Source: Winogradskyella sp. (GTDB lineage Bacteria > Bacteroidota > Bacteroidia > Flavobacteriales > Flavobacteriaceae). From it: DNA of 36,932 nt. The translations under genes and the position numbers were made by a program. Position 1 is the first letter of the stretch; the number at the start of each line of letters is the position of its first letter. Where the stretch lies: positions 1-36,932 of the forward strand of contig NZ_JANQIM010000016.1 of the NCBI RefSeq assembly GCF_028282165.1, given 5' to 3'. This document shows, one piece after another, positions 8,298 to 17,127 of the stretch. The notes under the pieces are model-generated. The model had not been told where the DNA came from, did no database searches, and worked only from the letters and a program-made list of their open reading frames with translations.

Positions 8298-8549
8298 TTA
8301 TTTTTTAAACTTAGCATATTTGCTTTTAAATTTATCAATACGACCTGCCGTATCTACCAGTTTAGATTTACCAGTATAATATGGATGAGAAGTTCTGGAA
8401 ATCTCCAATTTAATTAGTGGATATTCAACACCATCTACATCAATAGTCTCATTTGTATCTGCTGTAGACTTAGCTAAAAAGATATCATCATTAGACATAT
8501 CCTTAAATGCTACAACTCTATAATTTTCTGGATGTATTCCTGCTTTCAT
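8298..8549 (-). CDS. rpmE2: type B 50S ribosomal protein L31
   Basis: 83 residues beginning [20 protein letters not shown], with [22 protein letters not shown], the hallmark of L31. It is type B: the CxxC zinc-binding cysteines of type A are absent, so the protein does not need zinc. It sits at the subunit bridge of the large ribosomal subunit. It has its own promoter and terminator, an isolated arrangement for this gene. In many bacteria type B L31 is induced under zinc limitation; no Zur-like operator was identified here, and in Bacteroidota type B is commonly the only form. Confidence 0.97.
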   Translation of the reverse strand: MKAGIHPENYRVVAFKDMSNDDIFLAKSTADTNETIDVDGVEYPLIKLEISRTSHPYYTGKSKLVDTAGRIDKFKSKYAKFKK

Positions 8550-8587
8550 CGCTAAATGCTTTAAATAATTTCGATTTTTTCGAGGTG

Positions 8588-8617
8588 CAAATTTAAGTAA
8601 TTTTTATAAATCTACAA
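8588..8617 (-). promoter_or_regulatory. rpmE2 promoter (TTG - 19 nt - TAAATTTG)
   Basis: Minus-strand TTG at 8617-8615 and TAAATTTG at 8595-8588 with a 19-nt spacer fit the Bacteroidota consensus well. The start codon is 38 nt further downstream. Confidence 0.8.
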
Positions 8618-8662
8618 TCTTTTTACTAATTTTTATTTTCAATGTTTCCTGTAACAAATCAT

Positions 8663-8670
8663 TATCTTTG
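8663..8670 (+). promoter_or_regulatory. -7 promoter element for the DUF4199 gene
   Basis: TATCTTTG matches TAnnTTTG and lies 40 bp before the ATG at 8711. The -33 region is weak. It is divergent from the rpmE2 promoter. Confidence 0.6.
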
Positions 8671-8710
8671 ATTACTAACTATTCAATTAACTAAAAAACC
8701 ATTTAAAATT

Positions 8711-9244
8711 ATGGAAAAATCATTAAAATCCTCTTCCGCTAATTACGGGCTTTATCTGGGTTTAATTTTAAGTGCACTTACCATTATAGGATATGCGGTA
8801 TCTTTGGACTTATTTACCAAGTGGTGGTTTGGAATTCTATTGTTATTAATTGTCATTATTCTTGGTATAATGTCATCAATGAAAGCCAGAAAGTTATTGG
8901 GCGGCTTTATTAGTTTCAAAAATGCCTTTACGGCCTATTTCATCGCCATTCTTGTAGGAATATTGCTTAGTTCCCTGGTAAGTTTCTTAATTTTTAATGT
9001 AGTAGATCCAGACGCTGCCAGCATCCTTCAAGAAAAAATCATTGAATCTCAAGTTCAGATGTTAGAAAGATTTGGCACACCACAAGATGCCATAGATAAA
9101 GCTGTTAGCGATATGCAAGCTAATGGGAGTATGTATTCTATTGGTAATATCTTAAAATCAATTGCTTATCAACTTGTTGGATTTAGTATCGTTGGTCTTA
9201 TTGTAGCACTTGTAGTCAAAAAATCTGACCCAAATGCTGCTTAA
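8711..9244 (+). CDS. DUF4199 family integral membrane protein
   Basis: 177 residues with four hydrophobic segments: about 13-31 (GLYLGLILSALTIIGYAV), 37-55 (WWFGILLLLIVIILGI), 75-97 (FTAYFIAILVGILLSSLV) and near the C-terminus (ISIVGLIVALVV-like). A charged amphipathic stretch rich in Asp, Gln and Met lies between helices 3 and 4. The layout and the segment LLGGFISFKNAFTAYF match DUF4199, a family almost confined to Bacteroidota with no known activity. It lies directly before the glycosyltransferase gene, an arrangement I recall as common in flavobacteria, which suggests a link to lipid-linked sugar handling (inference). Confidence 0.85.
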   Translation: MEKSLKSSSANYGLYLGLILSALTIIGYAVSLDLFTKWWFGILLLLIVIILGIMSSMKARKLLGGFISFKNAFTAYFIAILVGILLSSLVSFLIFNVVDPDAASILQEKIIESQVQMLERFGTPQDAIDKAVSDMQANGSMYSIGNILKSIAYQLVGFSIVGLIVALVVKKSDPNAA

Positions 9245-9254
9245 ATAATTTCTT

Positions 9255-9262
9255 TATTTTTG
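9255..9262 (+). promoter_or_regulatory. -7 promoter element for the glycosyltransferase gene
   Basis: TATTTTTG matches TAnnTTTG. Transcription from here would begin near 9269, after the TTG codon at 9260, which rules out that codon as a start and supports the ATG at 9290. Confidence 0.6.
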
Positions 9263-9289
9263 GTGTCTAGTAATTTAGACAACAACAAT

Positions 9290-10240
9290 ATGAACCTATC
9301 AGTAGTCATACCACTACTTAATGAAGAAGAATCTTTAAAAGAATTACACGATTGGATTGTGTCCGTGATGCAATCCAATTCGTTTTCTTACGAGATTTTA
9401 TTTATTGACGATGGCAGTACCGATGGTTCTTGGGAAGTTATTACTCAACTTAACCAAAACAACCCAAACGTAAAAGGAATTCGTTTTTTAAAGAATTTTG
9501 GAAAATCACAAGCCTTGCATGCTGGTTTTGCACAGGCCAAAGGAGATGTAGTGATTACTATGGATGCTGATTTACAGGACAATCCAGAAGAGATTCCTGA
9601 ATTATACAAAATGGTCATAGAGGATAGATACGATCTCATCTCTGGCTGGAAAAAGAAGCGCTATGATTCCGTAATCACCAAAAACTTACCTTCAAAACTA
9701 TTCAATTGGGCTGCAAGACGTACATCTGGCGTTAGATTGCATGATTTTAATTGCGGTCTCAAAGCTTATAGCAATACTGTAGTAAAACATATTGAGGTTT
9801 TTGGAGAAATGCATAGATACATCCCTGTTTTGGCAAAAAATGCTGGTTTTGCAAATATTGGCGAAAAAGTAGTAAAGCATCAAGCGCGTAAATACGGAAA
9901 GACCAAGTTTGGCATGAACCGCTTTATAAATGGTTTTTTAGACCTGATCACTATCTGGTTTGTCTCTCGATTCGGTAAAAGACCAATGCATCTTTTTGGT
10001 GCTTTAGGTGTGTTGATGTTCTTCATTGGTTTTGGGTTTGCTTTTTATTTAGGTGTTGATAAATTGTTCCTAAATCCTACGGGGCGCCTTATCACTGACA
10101 GGCCTCAATTTTATATTGCCTTAGCTACTATGATTATTGGTTCGCAGCTATTTATTGCAGGCTTTTTAGGAGAGCTCATTTTAAGATCTAAGCGCCAGCA
10201 ACAGCGCTATTACATTAAAGAATCCATAAATATATCGTAA
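9290..10240 (+). CDS. GT2 family glycosyltransferase (dolichyl-phosphate mannose synthase/DPM1-like)
   Basis: 316 residues from the ATG at 9290 (MNLSVVIPLLNEEESL). The GT-A domain shows the nucleotide-binding EILFIDDGSTDGSW, the metal-binding MDADLQDNPEEIP and the acceptor-loop GKTKFGMNRF. Two C-terminal transmembrane helices follow (LFGALGVLMFFIGFGFAFYL, then ALATMIIGSQLFIAGFLGELI) and a basic tail (RSKRQQQRYY). This is the architecture of polyprenyl-phosphate glycosyltransferases, which load a sugar from a nucleotide donor on to undecaprenyl phosphate at the inner face of the membrane. Sugar unknown. It precedes a phospho-sugar mutase, which could supply the activated sugar. Confidence 0.9.
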   Translation: MNLSVVIPLLNEEESLKELHDWIVSVMQSNSFSYEILFIDDGSTDGSWEVITQLNQNNPNVKGIRFLKNFGKSQALHAGFAQAKGDVVITMDADLQDNPEEIPELYKMVIEDRYDLISGWKKKRYDSVITKNLPSKLFNWAARRTSGVRLHDFNCGLKAYSNTVVKHIEVFGEMHRYIPVLAKNAGFANIGEKVVKHQARKYGKTKFGMNRFINGFLDLITIWFVSRFGKRPMHLFGALGVLMFFIGFGFAFYLGVDKLFLNPTGRLITDRPQFYIALATMIIGSQLFIAGFLGELILRSKRQQQRYYIKESINIS

Positions 10241-10285
10241 CATAGAATTATCGTTCAGATTTAAGCATCCCTATCTAAGATTGTT

Positions 10286-10293
10286 TACATTTG
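10286..10293 (+). promoter_or_regulatory. -7 promoter element for the phospho-sugar mutase gene
   Basis: TACATTTG matches TAnnTTTG and lies 20 bp before the ATG at 10314, giving a leader of roughly 14 nt. No good -33 box was seen. Confidence 0.55.
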
Positions 10294-10313
10294 TGTTACT
10301 ATAATTTTTACCC

Positions 10314-12041
10314 ATGATTTACATAAAGCCTGAAATTTTAGAACGCGTTAATTCTTGGTTAACACCAACATTTGATAACGACACACAAGAGCAGATCAAA
10401 CACATGATTGCTTCCGATCCAAAGGGATTGGAAGAAAGTTTTTATAAGGATTTAGAGTTTGGTACTGGTGGTATGCGGGGTATTATGGGATTAGGCACCA
10501 ACCGAATTAACAAATATACCTTAGGAAAAAACACACAAGGGCTGAGCAATTACTTAAAGGCAGCATTTCCTGATGAGACCTTAAAAGTCGCTATTGCTTA
10601 CGATTGTAGACATAATAGTAAGTCTTTTGGAAAAGTAGTAGCCGACGTGTTCTCTGCAAACAGCATTCAGGTTTATTTATTCGAAGATCTAAGACCCACA
10701 CCAGAGCTTTCTTTTGCCCTAAAGCATTTAAATTGTCACTGCGGTATTGTTTTAACGGCCTCTCATAATCCACCAGAATATAATGGCTATAAAGTGTATT
10801 GGCAAGATGGCGGACAACTGGTACCACCACAAGATGAGGAAATCATCGCAGAAATAAATCAATTGGATTACGCTGAAGTTAGGTTTGAATCTAATTCTGA
10901 TTTAATCCAGTATATAGGAAAAGACGTAGATGATATTTTTATAGAATCTTCTATCAAAAATGGAAGCTTTGATACATCATCTCAAGCCAAAGAAAACTTG
11001 AATGTTGTTTTTACTTCTTTGCATGGAACATCTATCATGTCAATTCCTGAAACCTTAAAACGTGCAGGATATACCAATGTGCATATTGTTGAAGAGCAAG
11101 CTAAGCCAAATGGCGATTTCCCAACGGTAGTCTCGCCAAATCCAGAAGAACCTGAAGCCTTAAAAATGGCTATGGAACTTGCCGAAAAAGTAGACGGTGA
11201 TATCGTCATTGGCACTGATCCAGATTGCGACCGCTTAGGAGTAGTAGTCCGTAATCTCGAAAATGAATTGGTGATTTTAAATGGTAACCAGACCATGCTT
11301 CTGATGACAGATTTCCTGTTGAAACAATGGAAAAATGCCAATAGAATTAATGGTAACCAATTTGTAGGATCAACTATCGTTTCTACACCAATGATGTCAG
11401 TCTTGGCAGAAGCTTATGGTGTTGAATGTAAGGTTGGGCTTACTGGTTTTAAATGGATTGCCAAAATGATAAAGGATTTTCCTGAGTTAGACTTTATTGG
11501 AGGTGGTGAAGAGAGTTTCGGTTTTATGGTTGGCGATTTTGTAAGGGATAAAGATGCTGTAACCTCTACCCTTTTAGCCTGTGAGATTGCGGCACAAGCT
11601 AAAGCTAATGGAAAAACCATGTATGAGTCTTTAATTGAGCTATACGTTGAGCATGGTTTTTATAAAGAACGTTTAGTGTCTTTGACCAAAAAAGGAATTG
11701 AAGGTGCCCAAGAGATTAAACAAATTATGATCGACTCTAGGGAAAATCCGTTTAAGGAACTCAATGGCTCAAAGGTGATACGTGTAGAGGATTATCAACT
11801 TTCTATCGCAAAGGATATGGTAAATGATAGTGAAGAAGCGATCGACATTCCAAAATCTAATGTACTTATCTATTATACGGAAGACGGAAGTAAAATTGCA
11901 TTAAGACCCAGTGGTACGGAACCAAAGATTAAGTTCTATGTAAGCGTTAACACCAAACTTGACAATGTGTCTGCTTTTAAAGAAACGGAGCAATTATTGG
12001 AAGACAAGATAGACGCCATCCTTAAGGATATGAATTTATAA
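10314..12041 (+). CDS. phospho-sugar mutase (phosphoglucomutase/phosphomannomutase)
   Basis: Alpha-D-phosphohexomutase of 575 residues, which interconverts sugar 1- and 6-phosphates through a phosphoserine. All four family landmarks are present: the catalytic serine Ser150 in [13 protein letters not shown], the Mg-binding DPDCDR at 302-307, the sugar-binding loop [13 protein letters not shown], and the phosphate-binding [11 protein letters not shown] beginning at Arg531. The length and the N-terminal block [19 protein letters not shown] match the longer PGM2-like group rather than GlmM. Cytoplasmic. It would feed glucose or mannose 1-phosphate to nucleotide-sugar synthesis, in keeping with the glycosyltransferase upstream. 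Substrate preference cannot be read from sequence. Confidence 0.95.
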   Translation: MIYIKPEILERVNSWLTPTFDNDTQEQIKHMIASDPKGLEESFYKDLEFGTGGMRGIMGLGTNRINKYTLGKNTQGLSNYLKAAFPDETLKVAIAYDCRHNSKSFGKVVADVFSANSIQVYLFEDLRPTPELSFALKHLNCHCGIVLTASHNPPEYNGYKVYWQDGGQLVPPQDEEIIAEINQLDYAEVRFESNSDLIQYIGKDVDDIFIESSIKNGSFDTSSQAKENLNVVFTSLHGTSIMSIPETLKRAGYTNVHIVEEQAKPNGDFPTVVSPNPEEPEALKMAMELAEKVDGDIVIGTDPDCDRLGVVVRNLENELVILNGNQTMLLMTDFLLKQWKNANRINGNQFVGSTIVSTPMMSVLAEAYGVECKVGLTGFKWIAKMIKDFPELDFIGGGEESFGFMVGDFVRDKDAVTSTLLACEIAAQAKANGKTMYESLIELYVEHGFYKERLVSLTKKGIEGAQEIKQIMIDSRENPFKELNGSKVIRVEDYQLSIAKDMVNDSEEAIDIPKSNVLIYYTEDGSKIALRPSGTEPKIKFYVSVNTKLDNVSAFKETEQLLEDKIDAILKDMNL

Positions 12042-12049
12042 TTGATAGA

Positions 12050-13285
12050 ATGAAACATTCCATAAAATTTATTACTCTATTATTAATTGTATTTAATTTG
12101 TCTTGTAGTGATGATAATCCTACAAACAATGAAGATCCAACCGAAGATATTAATGACGAAATTAATATTGTTTCATATAGCCCTAGTGAGGGCTATCCAG
12201 GAGAATCTGTTACTATATCTGGAGATAATTTTAATTTATTATCTGATGATTTTGCTGTTTTTTTTGACAATTTTAATGCAGTAATAACATCTTTTTCCTC
12301 AAATGAAATTTCCATTGTTGTTCCTAAAGCTAGCTCTGGGAACTATAATATTAAAATAATCGATGATACTGAAGAAATCCCTATTGGAAATTTTGAAATA
12401 CTCGATATTAAACTCTTATCATTTAATACGGCGAACAATGGACAATTGATTGAGTATGGTCTCTATTCTGGCGAGGTTAATCCTGTTATGCAAATAGATT
12501 ATAATTTCTCAGACACTGAGCCGTTGACCTCGTTTGCCGATATTAATCAAGATACCATTTATTTTTTAGACAATACCTCTTCCAGCTTTTCAATAAACCA
12601 TTATGACATAGTTTCTGACAATTTAACTACAAACAGTTTTAATTTTTCAGATTTTGATGTCCTAGATAATGCTATTGCTCCCAAGGTTGTGGCTTTGCAC
12701 TACAGAACACAAAATGGCAAAATATATATCATTATTGATTCTGATAACTCAACAAATAACAGTAGAGTGCATTATCTTTTTGAATATGTTCCCGAAACGA
12801 ATCAAATTGAGTACACAAGTGTCGAATTCTTTCAACAACAGATTTTTTCAACATTACTAAACGAACCCTACATCCATACATCAGGTGTATTTAACGATTA
12901 TAAGTTCTTAAATTTAAATCTAGATAGTCTTACTGCTACAGATCAAGGTCTACATAGTGGATTTCCTATTTTCGACTTAACCCTAGATATTAACAATGAT
13001 ATCAGAGGCTTGTTATTATCTAATAATGACAGCTATGATTTATGTACGGTAGAACTAGACCAAAGTTTTGCAATTAGTAATATATCTTTAGAAAATTTGA
13101 CAGGGTTTCCATTTGGTGGAATTTTGTTTAGTACTTCAAATGGAGATCTAGTAATTGTAACCAATGATGATGATTCGGTATATTTCAATTTATACAATGT
13201 AATAGATGATCAGTTAACTGTAACCGAATTAATAAACAATACACCAATAGAAGGCCGTAGTATATTTTTAGCTGAAGTTGAGTAG
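12050..13285 (+). CDS. IPT/TIG-domain surface lipoprotein
   Basis: 411 residues. The lipoprotein signal peptide ends at NLSC (Cys19), followed by SDDN, a good match to the surface export signal. Residues about 40-115 form an IPT/TIG immunoglobulin-like domain (YSPSEGYPGESVTISGDNF, then ITSFSSNEISIVVPKASSG). The rest is Asn/Asp-rich and beta-strand-rich, like a degenerate propeller, with repeats of the kind DINQDTIYFLDN and LDINNDIRGLLLSN. Such IPT lipoproteins often bind glycans, but no ligand is evident. It starts 8 bp after the mutase gene and its stop abuts the ABC exporter start, so it sits within one operon. More AT-rich than its neighbours, which may mean accessory origin. Confidence 0.8.
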   Translation: MKHSIKFITLLLIVFNLSCSDDNPTNNEDPTEDINDEINIVSYSPSEGYPGESVTISGDNFNLLSDDFAVFFDNFNAVITSFSSNEISIVVPKASSGNYNIKIIDDTEEIPIGNFEILDIKLLSFNTANNGQLIEYGLYSGEVNPVMQIDYNFSDTEPLTSFADINQDTIYFLDNTSSSFSINHYDIVSDNLTTNSFNFSDFDVLDNAIAPKVVALHYRTQNGKIYIIIDSDNSTNNSRVHYLFEYVPETNQIEYTSVEFFQQQIFSTLLNEPYIHTSGVFNDYKFLNLNLDSLTATDQGLHSGFPIFDLTLDINNDIRGLLLSNNDSYDLCTVELDQSFAISNISLENLTGFPFGGILFSTSNGDLVIVTNDDDSVYFNLYNVIDDQLTVTELINNTPIEGRSIFLAEVE

Positions 13286-15109
13286 ATGAATTATTTTAAG
13301 CAAATCATTGGCTTTGCCAAACCTTACAAAAGCTATGCGCTATTAAATATTGTAAGCAATATTTTTTATGCGCTATTTGGCACATTGGCAATGGTATCCT
13401 TATTTCCTATGCTAAATGTTTTGTTTGACAAAACCAAACAAATAAACACAAAGCCAACCTGGCAAGGTATCTCCAATGTAAAGGATTATCTAGAAGACTA
13501 TTTAAATTTTTTTGTTACTCAAAAGGCTAATGAGGGACACGACGATGTACTTGTATTTATGGTGATTCTCGTGGTAAGTATGTTTTTACTAAAAAACCTT
13601 TTTAGCTACTTAGCCATGTACTTTATTACCTTTTTAAGAAATGGCGTGCTAAAAGATATTCGTAATGCCTTATATGACAAAGTTGTTGATTTACCGATTG
13701 CCTATTTTTCCGAAAAAAGAAAGGGAGATACTATTGCTCGAATAACAACAGATGTTCAAGAAATTCAAGTTTCATTCCTATCTATATTAGAACTTATTGT
13801 TAGAGAACCATTGATGATTCTTTTTACAATCATTACTATGTTTCTAATTAGTGCTAAACTTACTTTGTTTGTATTTATCTTTATTCCTGTTTCTGGTTTT
13901 ATTATCTCAAGGATTGGAAAAAGCCTTAAAAAACGTTCTGACAGAGTTCAAAACGAACAAGGTCAATTATTATCTATTATAGAGGAAACTCTAGGAGGAC
14001 TTAAAGTGATAAAAGGATTTAATTCACAAAAAATATTTGGCCAAAAATTCAAAGATTCTACTAACAGGTTTAATAAATTCTCTAATAACTTACTACATCG
14101 TCAAAATTTGGCTTCACCAACAAGCGAATTTTTAGGCATCTTGGTTATTTCAGTATTACTTTGGTATGGTGGCCAAATGGTTTTGAGAGATGGCAATCTA
14201 GAAGCTGGTTTATTTATTGTGTACATGGGATTAGCTTATAATATTTTAACTCCAGCAAAGGCGATTAGTAAAGCAAGTTACAGTGTTAAAAAAGGTAATG
14301 CCGCTGCTGAACGTGTTTTAGAAATCTTGAATACAGATTCTCCTTTGGCTGATGCTCCAAATGCTAAGTCTAAAGACAGTTTTGACTCTGAAATAAGACT
14401 TAAAAATGTTTCATTTAAGTATGAGGATGACCTAGTCCTCAAGAATTTTTCACTTACAGTACCCAAAGGAAAAAGTGTTGCTCTGGTTGGACAATCAGGA
14501 AGTGGAAAAAGTACTATTGCCAATTTGGTAACACGTTTTTACGATGTTAACGAAGGTAGTATTTCTATTGACGGAGAAAATATCAGGGACCTTACCAAGC
14601 AATCGGTTCGTAATTTAATGGGCATCGTTACACAAGACTCCATTCTCTTTAATGATAGTATTAAAAACAATATTCTTTTGGGCAAAGAAGATGCATCGGA
14701 CAAAGATATAGAAGATGCTTTAAAAGTTGCCAATGCGTGGGAGTTTGTAAAAGACTTACCCAAAGGTATCGAAACCAATATTGGTGACTCTGGCAACAAA
14801 TTATCTGGCGGACAAAAGCAACGCTTAAGTATCGCTAGAGCAGTACTTAAGAACCCTCCAATAATGATTTTAGATGAAGCTACTTCGGCTTTAGATACTG
14901 AGAGCGAACGCCTGGTTCAGGATGCTCTGGAGAACATGATGAAAAACAGAACCTCAATTGTTATTGCACATCGCTTATCGACCATTCAAAATGCAGATGT
15001 TATTGTTGTGATGCAAAAAGGTGAAATCGCTGAGCATGGCACACATTCAGAATTGATGACTAAAAACGGTGTTTATAAAAAATTGGTAGAGATGCAGAGT
15101 TTTGATTAG
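13286..15109 (+). CDS. MsbA-like ABC exporter (fused permease and ATPase)
   Basis: 607-residue half-transporter; a homodimer would export lipids, lipid-linked glycans or drugs across the inner membrane. The N-terminal type IV ABC transmembrane domain (about residues 15-320) has six hydrophobic spans and the coupling region PIAYFSEKRKGDTIARITTDV. The nucleotide-binding domain has Walker A GQSGSGKST (about 400-408), the Q-loop in GIVTQDSILFND, signature LSGGQKQR (about 505), Walker B IMILDEATSALD and the H-loop IAHRLST. The ATG directly follows the stop of the IPT lipoprotein gene, implying coupled translation. Its stop touches the stop of the convergent gene with no terminator between. Confidence 0.94.
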   Translation: MNYFKQIIGFAKPYKSYALLNIVSNIFYALFGTLAMVSLFPMLNVLFDKTKQINTKPTWQGISNVKDYLEDYLNFFVTQKANEGHDDVLVFMVILVVSMFLLKNLFSYLAMYFITFLRNGVLKDIRNALYDKVVDLPIAYFSEKRKGDTIARITTDVQEIQVSFLSILELIVREPLMILFTIITMFLISAKLTLFVFIFIPVSGFIISRIGKSLKKRSDRVQNEQGQLLSIIEETLGGLKVIKGFNSQKIFGQKFKDSTNRFNKFSNNLLHRQNLASPTSEFLGILVISVLLWYGGQMVLRDGNLEAGLFIVYMGLAYNILTPAKAISKASYSVKKGNAAAERVLEILNTDSPLADAPNAKSKDSFDSEIRLKNVSFKYEDDLVLKNFSLTVPKGKSVALVGQSGSGKSTIANLVTRFYDVNEGSISIDGENIRDLTKQSVRNLMGIVTQDSILFNDSIKNNILLGKEDASDKDIEDALKVANAWEFVKDLPKGIETNIGDSGNKLSGGQKQRLSIARAVLKNPPIMILDEATSALDTESERLVQDALENMMKNRTSIVIAHRLSTIQNADVIVVMQKGEIAEHGTHSELMTKNGVYKKLVEMQSFD

Positions 15110-16147
15110 TTATTGAGATCTCACTAATAAATAAGCATTATTTATCGTTATACTATCGCTTAGAGGATCATTTGAGTTATTCCATCCAAAAACATGAATT
15201 TCATGGGCATTAGTCCCTGCGTTCCAACTCACCCAATCACTAGTTGCTATGCCACCTGTTTGGGTAGTTGCAAATGTCCAACCAGAAGCATTAGTGATAG
15301 GAAAGGATTCCGTTGTTCCGTCATGTGCTCTTAATTGAAAATTATTTGTTCCTAAAGGGTTTGTATAGCGTATGACTAATTTTATCTGAATATTGCCGCT
15401 CGAATTATAAACCGTTGGTTCAATAGAAGAGTCCATTGAACCTAAATCAATTCCTCCAGTACCGTGGTTCATGTCATAATTTGCATTTGAATACATCGGA
15501 ATTGAAGACACCGGATTCACATTATCCGCCCAAGTTACATTACCAGCGCCATCGGTCTGCATAATTTGGCCATTGGTTCCTCTACTTTCGGGTAAAATAT
15601 AGTTATCAATGGTTGTTTGCCCTATAGAGAACTTACCTCCTAAAAAGTAGCCCGAAAAAATATCGTCATTAGCCGAGGTACCATCAACAACACTATAAAT
15701 ACCATATACATTAGACGTATTATTTACATTGGTTATATCTGCATATACACCATATGCATTATTATCTATTCCCTGACTTTGGCCTATGAGACTGTAAATG
15801 CCATAAATATCAGAATCCGTAGCACTCGAATTAGTTTTAAAGACTTCTGAATAAAGACCATAACGATCCGCAGTACCTGCGCCAGAAACATTATTAAAAA
15901 TACCGAACTTTGCAGCCGCGCCTCCAACCGCTGGTGTACTTGAGTTGGTAAGATGAAGCGAGTAAGTACTTTGTGTTGTTGAAGTGGATATGCTATTTAC
16001 ATCTACTTGTAAACCTTTACGTTCTGATGTTGCAGTAGCTTCTGTTACAACATCTAACTGAGCACCAGGGGTAGTAGTACCCACGCCAACTTGTGCAAAA
16101 ATAAGTATAGGAAACATCAGTGAAAAAAGTAGGGAAAATCTTTTCAT
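15110..16147 (-). CDS. secreted protein with YGxY repeats, tail-fibre-like
   Basis: 345 residues with a Sec signal peptide (MKRFSLLFSLMFPILIFAQ) followed by VGVGTTTPGAQLDV, a start typical of flavobacterial cell-surface proteins that resemble phage tail-fibre or trimeric adhesin head regions. Residues 81-170 hold a repeat of about 15-19 residues with the core YG(I/L/V)Y(S/A): FGIFNN, YGLYSE, YGIYSL, YGVYAD, YGIYSV. Residues about 190-215 (GTNGQIMQTDGAGNVTWAD) are a motif commonly seen before the C-terminal domain in such proteins. The last 120 residues are a beta-rich domain with no T9SS sorting signal recognised. Role unknown; surface adhesion or structural function is inferred. Confidence 0.75.
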   Translation of the reverse strand: MKRFSLLFSLMFPILIFAQVGVGTTTPGAQLDVVTEATATSERKGLQVDVNSISTSTTQSTYSLHLTNSSTPAVGGAAAKFGIFNNVSGAGTADRYGLYSEVFKTNSSATDSDIYGIYSLIGQSQGIDNNAYGVYADITNVNNTSNVYGIYSVVDGTSANDDIFSGYFLGGKFSIGQTTIDNYILPESRGTNGQIMQTDGAGNVTWADNVNPVSSIPMYSNANYDMNHGTGGIDLGSMDSSIEPTVYNSSGNIQIKLVIRYTNPLGTNNFQLRAHDGTTESFPITNASGWTFATTQTGGIATSDWVSWNAGTNAHEIHVFGWNNSNDPLSDSITINNAYLLVRSQ

Positions 16148-16260
16148 TGCAATTAAATCTTAAAATAGAACAATTAAATGTACAATTTTTCTTCTACAAT
16201 CTAAAAATATAATCGTGGTAACTCCTAAAACAACTGCTTAATAGAAAGACTTTATAAATC

Positions 16261-16336
16261 AAAAAGGGTGCACTTTCGTACACCCTTCTCATTTTGTTAC
16301 CAGATTTGGGGAACTGATAACAGTTAATAGGTTAAG
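16261..16336 (-). ncRNA. candidate structured small RNA or leader attenuator
   Basis: A minus-strand promoter (16343-16373) would start a transcript near 16336. The RNA would fold into two hairpins: GUUAUCAG/CUGGUAAC (16321-16314 with 16303-16296, 10-nt C-rich loop) and GGGUGUAC/GUGCACCC (16285-16278 with 16273-16266), capped by a GAAA tetraloop and followed by U5. Each stem contains one G-U pair that would be an A-C mismatch if the other strand were transcribed, so the minus strand is favoured. The result is a unit of about 76 nt. Because the gene at 15110-16147 begins 113 nt downstream, it could also be an attenuated leader of that gene. Confidence 0.5.
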
Positions 16337-16342
16337 CTGTGT

Positions 16343-16373
16343 CAAACATATAATAAATTATGTTAGAAACCAA
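16343..16373 (-). promoter_or_regulatory. promoter for the candidate small RNA (TTG - 20 nt - TATGTTTG)
   Basis: On the minus strand TTG (16373-16371) and TATGTTTG (16350-16343) are separated by 20 nt, a good match to the Bacteroidota -33/-7 consensus. It faces the hairpins at 16321-16261 and, beyond them, the gene ending at 15110. Confidence 0.65.
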
Positions 16374-16528
16374 GAAAAAAATGCTTTTTATCGTATTTTT
16401 TTGCATTTAATCGATATAAATAACCATAACTAATTGATTTTCAATGTATATTGAATAATTCAAAAAATAATAGTTTTATCCTTTAAACTTTTGGTAATTT
16501 ATAAAGTCTAAATTAGCAAAGGTTTTAC
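16374..16528. other. AT-rich intergenic remainder before the first sigma gene
   Basis: With the small-RNA unit, this fills the 381-bp gap between 16147 and 16529. It is very AT-rich. The sequence TAAACTTTTGG near 16483 is a possible relaxed -7 element for the sigma gene, but it does not fit TAnnTTTG exactly. No conserved ORF was seen. Confidence 0.4.
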
Positions 16529-17071
16529 TTGATCAACGAAACTGAATTCATATTACGTCTAAAAGACCCATTGTCTAAAGAAGCTGCTTTTAGAGAACTC
16601 CTAATGCTCTATAAAGAACGCCTGTATTGGCATGTAAGAAAGATTGTGGTCTCTCATGATGATGCTGACGATGTATTACAGAATACCTTTATAAAGGTCT
16701 ATCGCAGTATTGATAAGTTTAAAGGTGACAGCAAATTATACTCTTGGTTATACCGTATTGCTACAAACGAATCTATAACCCATATTAATAAAAATGCCAA
16801 GCGTTCGCAGATCTCTAATGAAGAATATCAAAACTTAGCTATTGATAACCTAACGGCTGATGTATATTTTGAAGGGGATGCCATACAATTAAAATTACAA
16901 AAAGCCATAGCTACTTTACCACAAAAACAGCAATTGGTATTTAATATGAAATATTTTGACAACCTAAAATACAAGGAAATCGCCGAAATTCTAGAAACCA
17001 CTGAAGGTGCGCTAAAAGCATCTTATCATATAGCCGTAAAAAAAATAGAACGCTTTTTAACTTCAAATTAA
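16529..17071 (+). CDS. ECF sigma factor, cassette 1
   Basis: 180-residue extracytoplasmic-function sigma factor. Region 2 spans about residues 28-92, with the -10-binding block DDADDVLQNTFIKVYRSIDKFKGDSKLYSWLYRIATN. Region 4 spans about 124-178, with the helix-turn-helix YKEIAEILETTEGALKASYHIAVKKI. The start is a TTG: the next upstream in-frame codon of note is a TAG at 16514, and no ATG lies before region 2, so MINETEF from the TTG is the best choice. It is followed by a single-TM putative anti-sigma (56-bp gap) and a Spy-like periplasmic protein, a classic sigma/anti-sigma/sensor order. Target promoters unknown. Confidence 0.93.
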   Translation: MINETEFILRLKDPLSKEAAFRELLMLYKERLYWHVRKIVVSHDDADDVLQNTFIKVYRSIDKFKGDSKLYSWLYRIATNESITHINKNAKRSQISNEEYQNLAIDNLTADVYFEGDAIQLKLQKAIATLPQKQQLVFNMKYFDNLKYKEIAEILETTEGALKASYHIAVKKIERFLTSN

Positions 17072-17127
17072 ACCATTTTAGTATTTTAAAGTCATAGATA
17101 CAAATACTGAAACAAGTTCAGCACAAC

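Noticed and set aside
16194..16292. Minus-strand ORF of 32 codons starting in the second hairpin of the candidate RNA
   Set aside because: Its first ten codons are simply the terminator hairpin read as protein; no ribosome-binding context or conserved peptide was recognised.
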